Assembly: GCA_947652115.1 (NCBI GenBank) | Contig: OX393564.1 | Coordinates: 2,776,621 to 2,840,620, forward strand | Reading direction: 5' to 3' | Length of the DNA: 64,000 bases | Source: Blastomussa wellsi | Taxonomy: Eukaryota > Cnidaria > Anthozoa > Scleractinia > Plerogyridae | In this document: piece after piece, positions 38,991 through 49,114 of the stretch | Position numbering within the stretch: position 1 is the first letter of the stretch | How the letters are laid out: each line of letters starts with the position of its first letter | The notes under the pieces: model-generated | What the model was told of the DNA's origin: nothing | Seen by the model: the letters and a program-made list of their open reading frames with translations, nothing else | The model's database searches: none | Translations under genes and position numbers: made by a program

Positions 38991-39548
38991 AGTGAACAGC
39001 AAGCCAGATATAACCTAGAAAAGAAAATGGGTTGAAATGCATATTAAAGAACACAGTCAACTGTGGCACATGCGCATTACATGTCATTTCATAGCTAATT
39101 TGCATATCCCTTTTGGAGACGCTATCCATACCGTTTTTACCAAATATGCAAAATAATATCATAGGATGAGCAAAAGCACACTCAAAAACAGGTTTCAGTA
39201 AGCAATTGAAAATCGAGTGAAACACTGGGAAGATTAAAGCGGATTTCTAGATGCACTCGACGCGTACCTTTGATTTCAAGTTGAGGTAAACTTTTTTCAA
39301 AGTGAGAAAACTAGTGTCCAGGTTAGCGCGGTCCCAAAGCTGACTGTGTCCCTTTTAGTTCTTGGAAACGTCAAGTTCGTTTTCTCCTCTACAACGAATA
39401 TTAAATATATTCTACTTTGATTATCACGCATTTTAATGTGCACTGTATCACTGAATACTGAATATTGGCGAGCCTAACGGGCGAGTAAAAATATTAACGA
39501 CGCGTGATAAAAAGAGTAAACCGCACTAAATGTCTATGTAATGACTGA

Positions 39549-39776
39549 TTAAGGGCCCTAGTCAGCCACACCTTTGTTGTTGTTTACATGCGAGAGGTTC
39601 AATTCAGTATTATATTTTACGCGGGGCGTGTCAAAATGAAAATGATCTGCTCATACACTTGCTAAAGGTAATAAAACTTTTTCAGAAAGAACATAACTTA
39701 TGAGATTTCGCTTCACCATGCAATTTAATCATTTCGATGGCATCGAAAATGGCGGAGGCTCACTCGGGCCCTTTAA
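39549..39776. mobile_element. MITE-like element with imperfect inverted ends
   Basis: TTAAGGGCCCTAGTCAGCC on the left pairs imperfectly with GGCTCACTCGGGCCCTTTAA on the right, spanning about 228 bp without coding capacity. Confidence 0.55.
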
Positions 39777-41498
39777 GGAATAGGGAACTACAGTAGTGCA
39801 CCTGCTAAACCGATTCTGTTTGGTACAAACGTCGTGAGATATTTGTACTCGTTTCGCGCGTAATTTGTAATCCAGTAAGCAGAGCAATGTAATCAAAATC
39901 AATGGGAAACCAAACCCTTTTGATGAGAATGTTTGCGTTGAGCCCGAGGTGATGGACAAACATCTCGGACTCGAAATTTCTTAAGACACGCCCGCTCACT
40001 AATGCTATGGAAATACAGTTGTCCACAAACAGCCTAAGAAGCCACGTCACCTAGTTAACAGGTCCAAATAATGCCTAAAAGTTCTAGGAAACAATTGAGG
40101 TAGTGTGCATAGAGGAGGAATGAAAACAGAGTTCCAGAAAACATGTCAGAGAGGTAATGGTCAACTAGAAATGATAGTCGAAACAATGCGAAAATCTAAC
40201 GAAGTATTCACAGGACTTTTATCGTGAATAAAATGCTGCATAATCTAAAAGTGCATGAATTGAAGGTGGAAGTATGTAAATTCGAAGAGAAATTGCAGTT
40301 AACTTAAAATATTATATATGTAGCTAATTGAAAAACCAACAAATATACGGTAAATTGAGTATGATCTTTTGTTAGCTTTTGCAAACGTGGTTTAACACGT
40401 TCTGTTGCAGTTGAAGACCCCGGTTTTGAATCTAATTTATTTCTTATGAGACGATAACTACATTTAATCTGACATTTAAATAAAACAAATAGTCAAGAAT
40501 TAATAAAACTCTACTGTTTAGCTTCAGGCTAAATTTACAAGGAAAGGCTTTTTGAGCATAAAAGTCTAGAAGTGCTACAAGCGCGTACATAAAAATATGA
40601 ATAATATTAACAGAAAGTGGATCACCCGATAATAATCACTACCACCTCTTTAACTCTACCACCCAGCTAACTCCCCAGGCTGATACGGTCAACTCGCAGT
40701 CAAGACCACCACATATTGGAAACTCACTCCGCATAAAGGCAATCATTCTCAGTTCTCATAAATCTTTTAATACGTACGGGTAGTGCTGGGGATCACAGAA
40801 ACGTGGTTCCTGTGTATTTTCATTCACAATCGACACCCAGTGTATCTTTCCACTACTGATATTCGTGGGCGTTATATGGGAGAACAGGCGCTTACCTCAG
40901 TTCGACTGCTTCTTAACAAGGAGATAACTGGGCAATCCTCTCAAGCTCTTCGCGATCGCGACTGTTTTCTACTCCCTTCTAACAATATAGATATCCTTTA
41001 TGGAAACCGTAGAAACAAAAATGCTACAGAACGCGCTGACTTCCGAACTATGCCTGCAGGGCTCGAAATGACATTCAAGTAGGCAGCATTTCCCGGAGTG
41101 ACACCTAATTGTACATTGAAATGGTAAACTGTATTTGAATAATTTTGACATTGGTATCTTGACCAATGGAAAGCAAAGCTAGTGTGGAGTCAATCACATG
41201 GACAATTTGAAGTATAGCCACATGCTGTGTGCTACCCACTGACGTCACGTTTGTGTTTGTCCTCTGAGAGACCATAATAGGCACACACAACGCGTGCAGT
41301 AATCTAGAAGCTATCCTGGAAATCGGACGAACTGTCGCTTGATACAGATACTTAATATATTTAAAGTCGCTTTTGGTAATGCATAAAATTGCCTTAAAAT
41401 CGAAGGAAACCTTGAAGTTCGGCAAGATAGAAAAATACCAAAGAGATAATAATTCACCGAGAGGAAATAAGGATAGCTTCAAATGAGGAATCCATCTG

Positions 41499-41983
41499 AG
41501 GGCCTCCGCATATGAGCCAGGTTGATCCGGCTAGCCCGGTTACCGGGATGAATCATATGGGAAACTTCAGCCCGGTTAACGAGACGAAAAGTGGTCACGT
41601 TGTCATTTAGGCGTGAAATCCAACGAACAAGCCTGGCAAGAAGTTTTCGCTCGTTTTGGTTCTAGAAACCTCTAAATCCTTTTATCTTTACTTCAAAAAC
41701 TATCAAAAGAATTATCCTGAACTTAAAAAGACAAGAAAAGGAAGTAAGTAAAAATCAAATACTATGCGTTATACCACGAAAACGTATTGTATCATTTTCA
41801 TCCCCGTAACCGGGAGGAAATGTTCATATGGGAAAATTTCCAACCCGGTTTCCGAGATTACGGTTGCAAAAACCGAGATCTCGGTAACCGGGCTGGAAAT
41901 TTTCACATATGAACACATCATTCTTTTTTCAAAGGAAATAGAAGGCCGAGATCTTGGTAACCGGGCTCATAAGAAGAGGCCCT
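41499..41983. mobile_element. Palindromic DNA element of about 485 bp
   Basis: AGGGCCTCCGCATATGAGCC on the left pairs with GGCTCATAAGAAGAGGCCCT on the right. Inside, a second long palindrome (TGTTCATATGGGAAAATTTC near 41821 and its complement ending near 41917) surrounds GAGATCTCGGTAACCGGG motifs. CCGGTTACCGGG-like boxes recur several times and could be transposase-binding sites (inference). Confidence 0.7.
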
Positions 41984-42470
41984 GAGTATGTTGTTACCGA
42001 TGATGAGGATGGAAATGGATGAAGACTAGAAAAAATTAGCCAATTGTTTTCAAGTTTTTAGGCTATGCAACCAAAAAACGCCAAAAAATAATATGGTTTG
42101 CTCTCCCTGCTAAAACTCCATTCGAATTATTTTTGATAATTCTGCAATTTTGTGCAAGATAACAAGCACAAGACAATGATTTTGGCACTCGATCTTGACC
42201 CGAAAACGACAGAATTTCTGTGACAATGCCGCTTTAAATAGACCGTACAGTATACTATGTACGACTATTGACCATACTGATAGAGCTACTCAACTACTGA
42301 GCACGATAAAAGGAAAAAACACCTTTCGACCTTCGGTATCCCCATTTGTGGCTACTTTTCTAGCAACAAATCAAATTTTTATCACTAAATAAATTCTTTA
42401 TTCCAATTGCTTAAATTGGAATTTCACTGCGATGATCATTTGTCACTTTCAGCTACATCGGAAGTAGATA

Positions 42471-42650
42471 TAGAGTGTTTTCACATGACGTCACGGCGGC
42501 CATATTGCTGCCCAAAACAAAGAAAAGGCGGCCATATTGGTGTACCCAAAAGAATCATCCGAGAATTGAACTCTATTGTTATGAAAATGCCCAGGGAAAA
42601 TACCCAGCAATCCAATATGGCCCCTTGTCACGTGTGTGAAAATACTCTAT
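42471..42650. mobile_element. MITE with GACGTCAC-containing ends
   Basis: TAGAGTGTTTTCACATGACG pairs with CACGTGTGTGAAAATACTCT, and the inner GGCCATATTG pairs with CAATATGGCC. It is about 180 bp, non-coding. Confidence 0.7.
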
Positions 42651-42689
42651 CTGAATTATTTCATATGCTTTGCGTCATAACATAACGAA

Positions 42690-42842
42690 GTGTTTTTAAA
42701 ACGTTCAGAGAGACAATCTTCAATTTTCTTACAAGCCTTCTGTGTATTTTTATCACCAGTTCGATTCACTTGTGCGAATGATCGACGGGCAAATGATATC
42801 AATGATGTTTTTGATGTTTTGTATACTGAAATCGGCTGTAAC
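42690..42842. mobile_element. Right half of the 31.1-kb MITE family
   Basis: Sequence from about 42690 follows 31200-31352 (TTATCACCAGTTC, CACTTG-GCGAATGAT, GATGTTTT, CTGAAATCRGCTGTAA). The left half is missing. Confidence 0.6.
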
Positions 42843-42881
42843 TAGAATATTTTTTTACGATTTTATTTCTTCAGTTTGAGA

Positions 42882-43025
42882 AGATGCATCAAACCCTTGA
42901 CAGAGTGTTTCATCACATTTTCAAGCATCTCGAAGTTATCTTCGTATAACATACTTCGCTGCGCGTCGTATTTTCAACTCATTTCTCGGTGTCTGAAAAT
43001 GTGATGAAACACTGTCTCTCGTGCA
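42882..43025. mobile_element. Palindromic MITE, copy 1 of the ATGAAACACTG family
   Basis: GACAGAGTGTTTCATCACAT pairs with ATGTGATGAAACACTGTCTC around a TACTTCGCTGCGCGTCGTAT centre. Other copies lie at 55081-55220 and 53600-53707. It ends about 325 bp upstream of the deaminase ATG. Confidence 0.7.
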
Positions 43026-43349
43026 GTTTAACTGATGGTGCTTGCTTTAGAAGTGAGCGCTGCTGATGCAGTTTTGAGTACTTCACCCGGGAGAATAAAT
43101 AAGTACAAATTAACGGCTGAAACTGACCCAGTAAACATAGCATAAACGATTGGCAACAATTCTCGGAAAGTCGAACTGTTTGCTTGAATACTTGATTCTT
43201 ATGCAAATACACTCTCAGACGTAATTAGGGTCTCGGATGGACGCTGTCGGGACAGCTGTTATTTATTCAGATCAGTTCGCGCTGGTGCGCCATAAGGTTT
43301 CCCTTCTGATCTCTAGCATCATCTAAAGAGCTGAGAGGTTTTGGAAAGA

Positions 43350-44003
43350 ATGGAACATGGACGGCGGCCTGGCATAGCTGAAATTCTACGCAAATTTATT
43401 ATTTGTGACAATTATGGTACTCCTGGTGTGTTTCCGTATGGTGCTAGCTCAGTGGTAGCCCTCAGCAAAGTTTCGTGTAAAAATGATGATGGTGATAGCT
43501 GGTCCATGGTTGGTATTCATAGAAATCAGGATCATCAGATCCATGCAGAGACGAAGCTTGCTCGGCTACTCAGTGCTATAAGTGGTAATGCGAGAGAAAT
43601 CAACATTGAACTGATTCAGAACTACTCACCCTGCAATGACGACGACAACGGTGCATTTTGTGCGCAGAAAATTGTTGATTACAAAACTGAGATGGAAAGT
43701 TACGAGAAGAAGGTCAATATTTCCATAACTTTTGCAAACTTTTATCGCACTGTTAAGTATTATGGAAATACTGCGAGCAGAGCTGCGCAAAACAGGAGAG
43801 GATTACGACTGTTGCGTGATAATGGGGTGCGGCTACAATTGCTTCGCGGAGAAAGAAAATGGAGAAAGTTTCTCAATGACGACCAGCTTGTCAGTCTGAA
43901 CGAAAATGATTTTGCAATTTGTTTGGATAAAGCCTTGTCAGATTGTAGAAAGAACAGGGAAAAGTTTGACAAAGATCACTATTGTTACGTCCTAGCCGAC
44001 TAG
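43350..44003 (+). CDS. AID/APOBEC-like cytidine deaminase
   Basis: One exon encodes 217 residues. The ATG at 43350 is the first after an in-frame TGA at 43332. The zinc site is H65-A-E67 with S93-P-C95 and C104: His and two Cys bind zinc and Glu67 is the proton shuttle of the deaminase fold. Downstream features follow AID: an ISITFANFY strand (residues 125-133) matches AID's LRIFTARLY, and GLRLLRDNGVRLQLL (151-165) matches AID's GLRRLHRAGVQIAIM, followed by WRKFL (171-175). N-terminal strands (GASSVVALSKVSC) precede HAE as in AID. This places it with AID/APOBEC enzymes, which deaminate cytosine in single-stranded DNA or RNA and act in antiviral defence or diversification; substrate here is unknown. 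Oddities: eight residues (NDDDNGAF) lie between the zinc cysteines, where vertebrate members have two to four, and WS before PC is YS. No signal peptide is seen, so the protein is likely intracellular. It lies between two minus-strand membrane paralogues. Confidence 0.85.
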   Translation: MEHGRRPGIAEILRKFIICDNYGTPGVFPYGASSVVALSKVSCKNDDGDSWSMVGIHRNQDHQIHAETKLARLLSAISGNAREINIELIQNYSPCNDDDNGAFCAQKIVDYKTEMESYEKKVNISITFANFYRTVKYYGNTASRAAQNRRGLRLLRDNGVRLQLLRGERKWRKFLNDDQLVSLNENDFAICLDKALSDCRKNREKFDKDHYCYVLAD

Positions 44004-44426
44004 GATACTTATGCTGGTGACAAAACAGAGGGAATGTAGGCGGAATTTTTGTTTCAAAAGTGTTTCAGGAACACCGGCTTTCGTCCACCATTCCGGTTTG
44101 CTTGTTTGAGTCTTGTCTGAGTCATGACGTCACTCGCGCGCTTTGTCGTTGATCTTAAAGATTATTTCTGCAGGAAGACTCTTATAGAATCGGACTGTCT
44201 CATTTCATCTTTTCAGAACTTACCAAAAATATTGCATGTGCGAAGCAGGATTAATTAATGATGGTTTATGCTTGTATGTAGCTTTGTATTTCAATCGTAG
44301 TCAGCCCCAAAGGTATCTGAAGCACTTTCGTAAAACAAAGGATATCATTATAGATTTATGAGCACCACAGCCGCAACGAAAACTTTGAAACGCAAGCTTT
44401 GTTTATAATGCGAAAATATAATATCA

Positions 44427-44432
44427 AATAAA
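44427..44432 (+). terminator. Polyadenylation signal, deaminase gene
   Basis: AATAAA 424 bases after the deaminase stop codon is the first canonical signal on this strand. Confidence 0.35.
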
Positions 44433-44941
44433 CATAATTCAGCCAAGACGGTTGTTGAATACCTCTGTGTTAAAAAAGTACACTGAATATTATATTAATA
44501 TAACTCTTGAATACAGCTCTTGAATCTCTTTACGGTGGCCAATTCACATTATCAACCCAGTCGATAAAACCCAATTATATTAAAATATTAATGAACAGGG
44601 CACAGTTGTTCGAAGGTCGATTACCGTTTACCTGGCATTATATTTTAATCGTTTTTTTTTTCTCTTTTGTTTTAAAGCATTTCTTCGATAATTTTCGCTA
44701 TTCTGTTTACTGCACTTCCGGTCCAATCCTCAAATTGTAGACAGAAAATATACTGAATTTACTTTTAAAAATTTCAAACCTGAATCCAAATTTTGCACTC
44801 ACCCTTTATTGGGTGTATGAAGAAAATGCTGGGTATTTGTATGTAAAACCAAGATAACAATCTCTTGGTAAAACGTGTGCAAAGGCGAGTGGGGGATCAT
44901 AAAATTTGTAACTGATCAGACGGGGTAATAACTAAATTCGC

Positions 44942-45489
44942 TTAGGCCTCAGTTATATGGTCTCGGGTACCCGAGAAAACCCTCCCTCTCGAGACAACTT
45001 TACCGAGCGTTTGTATGACAAAAATTTGCTCCTGTCAGCTGAGTTAAAGTTGACCCTGTTTGATTATTCATAAAGTATTTTAATATTCAAGTAATTCAAC
45101 TCACCAGTTATCCTTCTTCCTTTGAGTTTCTTTTGTTTATTCGATCACTGGAGGCCTTACTGGGTTAAATTATATTTCTTTAGTGCAATTTTTTGCTTAA
45201 AAACCTGAAATCCGGACAGTACGTGACACTCGACACGTTAAGAGTTGTCCCGGGTAGGCGAGCCAAAGTATTTTTTTGAGAAAAAGTTGTCCCGCCTACC
45301 AGGGTTACCCTACCTGCCGAGACGAGACAACTCGCCTGTCCGAGTTGTCTCGCCCCCCGAGAAAATTCGGGTAGGATCAGATAAACGGTTGGCGGAATGT
45401 TTCAAGATTTTACTGAAAAGTTAGCTCGCCCAGGGGAAACTCGGGGGAGGGTTGTCTTGGGTACCCGAGACCATATAAATGGGGCCTAA
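44942..45489. mobile_element. MITE-like element of about 548 bp
   Basis: TTAGGCCTCAGTTATATGG with GTCTCGGGTACCCGAG on the left pairs with CTTGGGTACCCGAGACCATA and GGGGCCTAA on the right. Several CGAGTTGTC/GAGACAACT boxes recur inside. No ORF. Confidence 0.75.
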
Positions 45490-45577
45490 ATCTATTTTGA
45501 AGATGTAGTACCACCTAATATTTTCCTACTTGAAACCCATTTTTCAAACCCCGCCCTCCCCCTCCGCCCGATAATTA

Positions 45578-46540
45578 TTACACAGTCCCATTCGATTTTT
45601 CACCTGGAGTGAGGAGTTTTTGTTCATCTCCTTCTGTGGTCGTGGCATCCTTTCTTGAGAAGGTTGCAATTAACAAAAGAACTATCGATGTACACAGATC
45701 AAAAGACAACAAAGTAAGACAGAGATTGCGCTCGATTTGATCAACCAAATACAAAATGAGTAATATCGGTATATTGAACACAAGGCGATAGAGCACAGCA
45801 GCTGGAACAAACGGATGATTGACAGCGCTGGCATTGGTCACGTGATACCATCCGTGGATGGACAAGGTGAAAAACACACCGGCCAAGAACCCAATGGAAT
45901 GCCCCTGAAACTCATCAAGTTGAAGGATGCCCTGGGCAATATCTGGCCTTAAAACAAACACGAGCCAGAAAAACAACTGAAACACTCCGACGAAAAAGAT
46001 TGTCGCAATGGATCCCCCTGATGTTACGCCGCGACACTTCAACATTGCTGCGAAGGTTTCTCGCAGGAAAAGGCTCACCGAGGCGTCTTGTGTCTCTCGG
46101 CACCATATCACCAGGGTGATCAGAGAAAGTAACGTGTCGAGGCCCATGAAGACCGCAGCGAATGCCAATGGGAGCATGTCCCTAAGGACCAACATAAGCA
46201 GGATCCCGTTCACGCAGGTAACACGTGAGAGAATGGACCATAAAATGGTCCCATGCTTGGGATCTTGGTGGTTGGACCGCGCTGAGATGACGAAGAGAAA
46301 CCCAATTACGAGTACTCCGAGTCCTATAAAGCGGAGGTACCCCTCGGTACGACCCAGGAAGTCCAACTGCAAAAGGATCCTCCATAGTTGAGGACAGACG
46401 ATTAAGCTGCCTCCACCGGCAACGTAGGCGAACACTGAAGACCATTGGCTGAATTTTTGTGAGTTGGTCATTGGTTCAGTTCTTGGAATGGACATCATGA
46501 ACAGCAACCAGTCACAAATAATTGCTCTAGGAGTCATCAT
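45578..46540 (-). CDS. Eight-pass membrane protein, paralogue 2
   Basis: The family is not recognised. The exon is open for 320 codons from an ATG at 46540 to the stop at 45578; a splice acceptor (GCTTTATAG before 46548) lies eight bases upstream, so the ATG may be internal or preceded by a non-coding exon. Residues align throughout with the 38-kb protein (FSQWS/FTQWS, PQLWRILLQLD/PQLWGIILQLD, SARSNH/AARSNH, NGILLMLVLRDMLPLAFA/DGILLMMILRNMLPLSFA, LITLVIWC, LDEFQGHSIGF, YLVDQIERNL), roughly half or more identical by eye. The same eight hydrophobic segments and internal two-half repeat are visible. The C-terminal tail (EGDEQKLLTPGEKSNG) differs from the paralogue. The preceding intron phase seems to differ between the copies, which hints that the upstream exon is untranslated. 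Integral membrane protein of unknown function. Confidence 0.8.
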   Translation of the reverse strand: MMTPRAIICDWLLFMMSIPRTEPMTNSQKFSQWSSVFAYVAGGGSLIVCPQLWRILLQLDFLGRTEGYLRFIGLGVLVIGFLFVISARSNHQDPKHGTILWSILSRVTCVNGILLMLVLRDMLPLAFAAVFMGLDTLLSLITLVIWCRETQDASVSLFLRETFAAMLKCRGVTSGGSIATIFFVGVFQLFFWLVFVLRPDIAQGILQLDEFQGHSIGFLAGVFFTLSIHGWYHVTNASAVNHPFVPAAVLYRLVFNIPILLILYLVDQIERNLCLTLLSFDLCTSIVLLLIATFSRKDATTTEGDEQKLLTPGEKSNGTV

Positions 46541-46548
46541 GTACCCGT

Positions 46549-47996
46549 CTATAAAGCAAAATAGAAAGTCAAATATTATGTCTGTAATAACTGTTTGAAA
46601 CCGGAGTTAATGCTAGCCGCTAAATTAGCTATTTTTCTTCCTAGAAAATTAACGGGCTTCTTACCCGGAATTTTACGAACTTCCTGAAGAACGATTATCA
46701 GTACAGGTTGACACCTGCACAGAAGTTTGCTTTACAAATTTTAAAATTTATTGAGACCTGCGGGCTCCAATCAAATGGTAGAGTGAGCACTCAGTAAACT
46801 ACAAAACAAACCAGGATTGCTATTATAATGGCGTCCTGTGAGAAAAATAAACATTCCGAGGATCGTGAGCTACCAGATAAAATACTTCAAGAGTTAAACT
46901 TGAGAGGAAAATGACTGTTTATTACATAGAAATTTCGTTGAGATGTTGCTTTGGTGCATTCACGGCTGAATTTCGAAAGCTTGTGGGTAAACAGTTGGAA
47001 ATCAATATACCCACCCGTGCGCTGATTGCGCCAGAATGCACAACAAGGACACGTCATGTCGCTTACATTAGCCGGGAAAACCGCGGACTCGCGAAAAATG
47101 GAGACAGAATATTAAAGCCGGTATTAGTTTCCACTTTCTAATCTAAGATCATCTGCGTAGCTCTTGATGTCTTTGCAATGATAGCTTTTTGAGCTCAAGG
47201 CACTCAGTCATTAATTAAAAGTTGTTGATTTCTGGTTTATTAAAACATTCAGTGTTTACATTTTCATGGAGTTTGGAAGCTAGTTTTGATAAGAAAAAAA
47301 AATGGTAAATAATCAGTTGCCAATAAAAGGGTCTAAAAGGTTTTGATACGGGTTAATAAATTCTTAAGAATGTCAAATAGAGCTTGAAATTGAAGTTTCA
47401 AGGATTTTTAAGAAACCAGCTTAACATTTCTTCAACAAGCACAGCCCAAGCACCACGCACAAAACAGCGTAGCATCGAAGAGAGATTTTCTCGGTTTTAG
47501 TCGTTCGACTCATGCTCACAAAAAACGAAAGGAAATCAGCGTACTTCTTTGATTTTCTGATAATACAAAGTAAAACCATTTAATTTACACAAAAAGATGG
47601 ATCAGTTTAGGCTTAACTTCCCCTTTGTTCGTAGCCTGCAGCACATTCGCCATTTTCACACCCCCATAATACATCTTGTTTGCCCCCCCGAAATTTTGCA
47701 TAACCTTTGTTTCCCATTTCTCCTGGGTATAACAGTTATCCCAATGCTTGTGCAAAATTTTGAGGGGCAAGCAAGGTGTATTATTACGGGAGATGTGAAA
47801 GTGGCGAATGCGGCTAAGCGGGACGGTGAGTGGAACACACGACACAAGGGCGCGAAGGGTAAGAGCGAGCAATGAAAAATGTTGGTCTGTTTTATCGTCT
47901 GGCGCTTCGCGCTCGTGTATTGGACTCCGCTCTGTGCTACGAGCTATAAACCACATGTTCGGCTCCCCATAGCGCAGCCGAGTTGACCATCGCTCA

Positions 47997-48032
<36 letters not shown>

Positions 48033-49114
48033 AAAACTCTAAAAGATTGCATTCCAAAAGCTACCATTTTATGTATTTTAAAGCGAAAAATCAAGAAAAA
48101 TCTTGCCTTCAAAGAGCACAATCGGAGAACCAATCGGATTCAAGCATTTCCAATAGAACACAGCTGAGTTTCTACTAATCGGTAATATACTTAACGCTGG
48201 TCTGTGACAATAAGGGAATAACATGACTTATTTAGCGAAGCGCGAGGGACGCAAATGACACTACAAGGGTGCAAATAAACAATATTCCGACAAGGCCAAA
48301 TAACATCCTGCCCGCGGAAGATAAAAACGCCTGATATTTGCATATTTCTAATCGGCAAAAATTAAAAACACAGGAAAGCAGCCAAACACAAATCGATATC
48401 TTTCTTGACCTTGATGAATAATTCACAAGCAAATGAAGGCATTTAGAAAATGCTCATCTACTCGTTTTATGGCAAAAATTGGCAACGTCAACGGAATCTC
48501 AAGAGCGTCTGAAAGCGTGCGTAAAATTCTCACGTGCAAAGTGATCTCAGGCGTGGATCCCGGTTGATATGACAGCCGTGTGATGTGCGCATGATTGTCC
48601 TTTCAATTGTCCCGGATAATAGCCTACTGCGCAGTCTTACATCCGAGACATCCGGAGTCTTACATCCGAAAAAAATTTGGATTTTTTTGCCCTATGGAAA
48701 AGAATAGTGTGCTGCCTCGCTTGCGCTCGCCAGCAATAAAACAGACACCATTAATTTTCAGTCGACCCTCCCTACCCAAGCGAGCAAACAAACCGTGAGA
48801 TCTAGAAGACATTGTCATGGCGAAAAAGTCATTAAATTAATCAAGTATTCTGTAGCATTTCTCACTGGTGATTTTTTAATACATTAACATATTAAATTAA
48901 ACTATTTCAAAATGCAATTGAATATAAAATATCGCATTGCATGCTAGCCCGCGGATGAGATTTCAGCTAGGCTTCCATAACGAATCTTCTCAGTAAAAAG
49001 GCTTTTGTGATTCCAAGAATAAAAAAATTTTCAGTCCGGGCTGAAATTTCAAATTTCATTTTTTTAAGTGTCTTGACCGAACTGAAATTCGCCATGTACA
49101 ACGCATTCACGCTC
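46549..49114. other. Intergenic region, 46.5-49.1 kb
   Basis: Holds the MITE at 47643-47810. A 182-codon minus-strand ORF at 47585-48133 runs through that MITE and is judged repeat-derived. 48.5-48.8 kb contains short direct repeats (GTCTTACATCCGA twice near 48632-48665). No gene recognised; an upstream exon of the membrane gene could be here. Confidence 0.55.
47643..47810. mobile_element. Palindromic MITE
   Basis: CATTCGCCATTTTCACACCC pairs with the right end AGATGTGAAAGTGGCGAATG. The inner CCCGAAATTTTGCA pairs with TGCAAAATTTTGAGGGG and the CATAATACATCTTGTTTGCC block with GCAAGCAAGGTGTATTATTA. Confidence 0.75.

Larger units (their letters stand above)
39015..43349. other. Intergenic region between membrane paralogue 1 and the deaminase gene
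   Basis: Besides any unrecognised 5' exon of the minus-strand membrane gene, the region holds the MITEs listed at 39549, 41499, 42471, 42690 and 42882. ORFs at 40783-41082 (plus) and 41105-41482 (minus, 125 codons) have no recognisable similarity and abut a MITE, so they are not called. Confidence 0.55.
44004..45577. other. Intergenic region between the deaminase and membrane paralogue 2
   Basis: Contains the deaminase 3' untranslated region with an AATAAA at 44427-44432, then the MITE at 44942-45489. No other gene was seen; a plus-strand ORF at 44507-44740 is AT-rich and unremarkable. Confidence 0.6.

Noticed and set aside
38944..39225. 93-codon minus-strand ORF as a separate gene or extension of the membrane protein
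   Set aside because: It is in a different frame from the membrane protein and reads across a clear splice acceptor at 39015-39022.
41105..41482. 125-codon ORF on the minus strand
   Set aside because: Abuts the element at 41499 and has no recognisable motif; not supported as a gene.
47585..48133. 182-codon ORF on the minus strand
   Set aside because: Its last third reads through the palindromic MITE at 47643-47810, and the rest has no recognisable similarity, so it is most likely repeat-derived.
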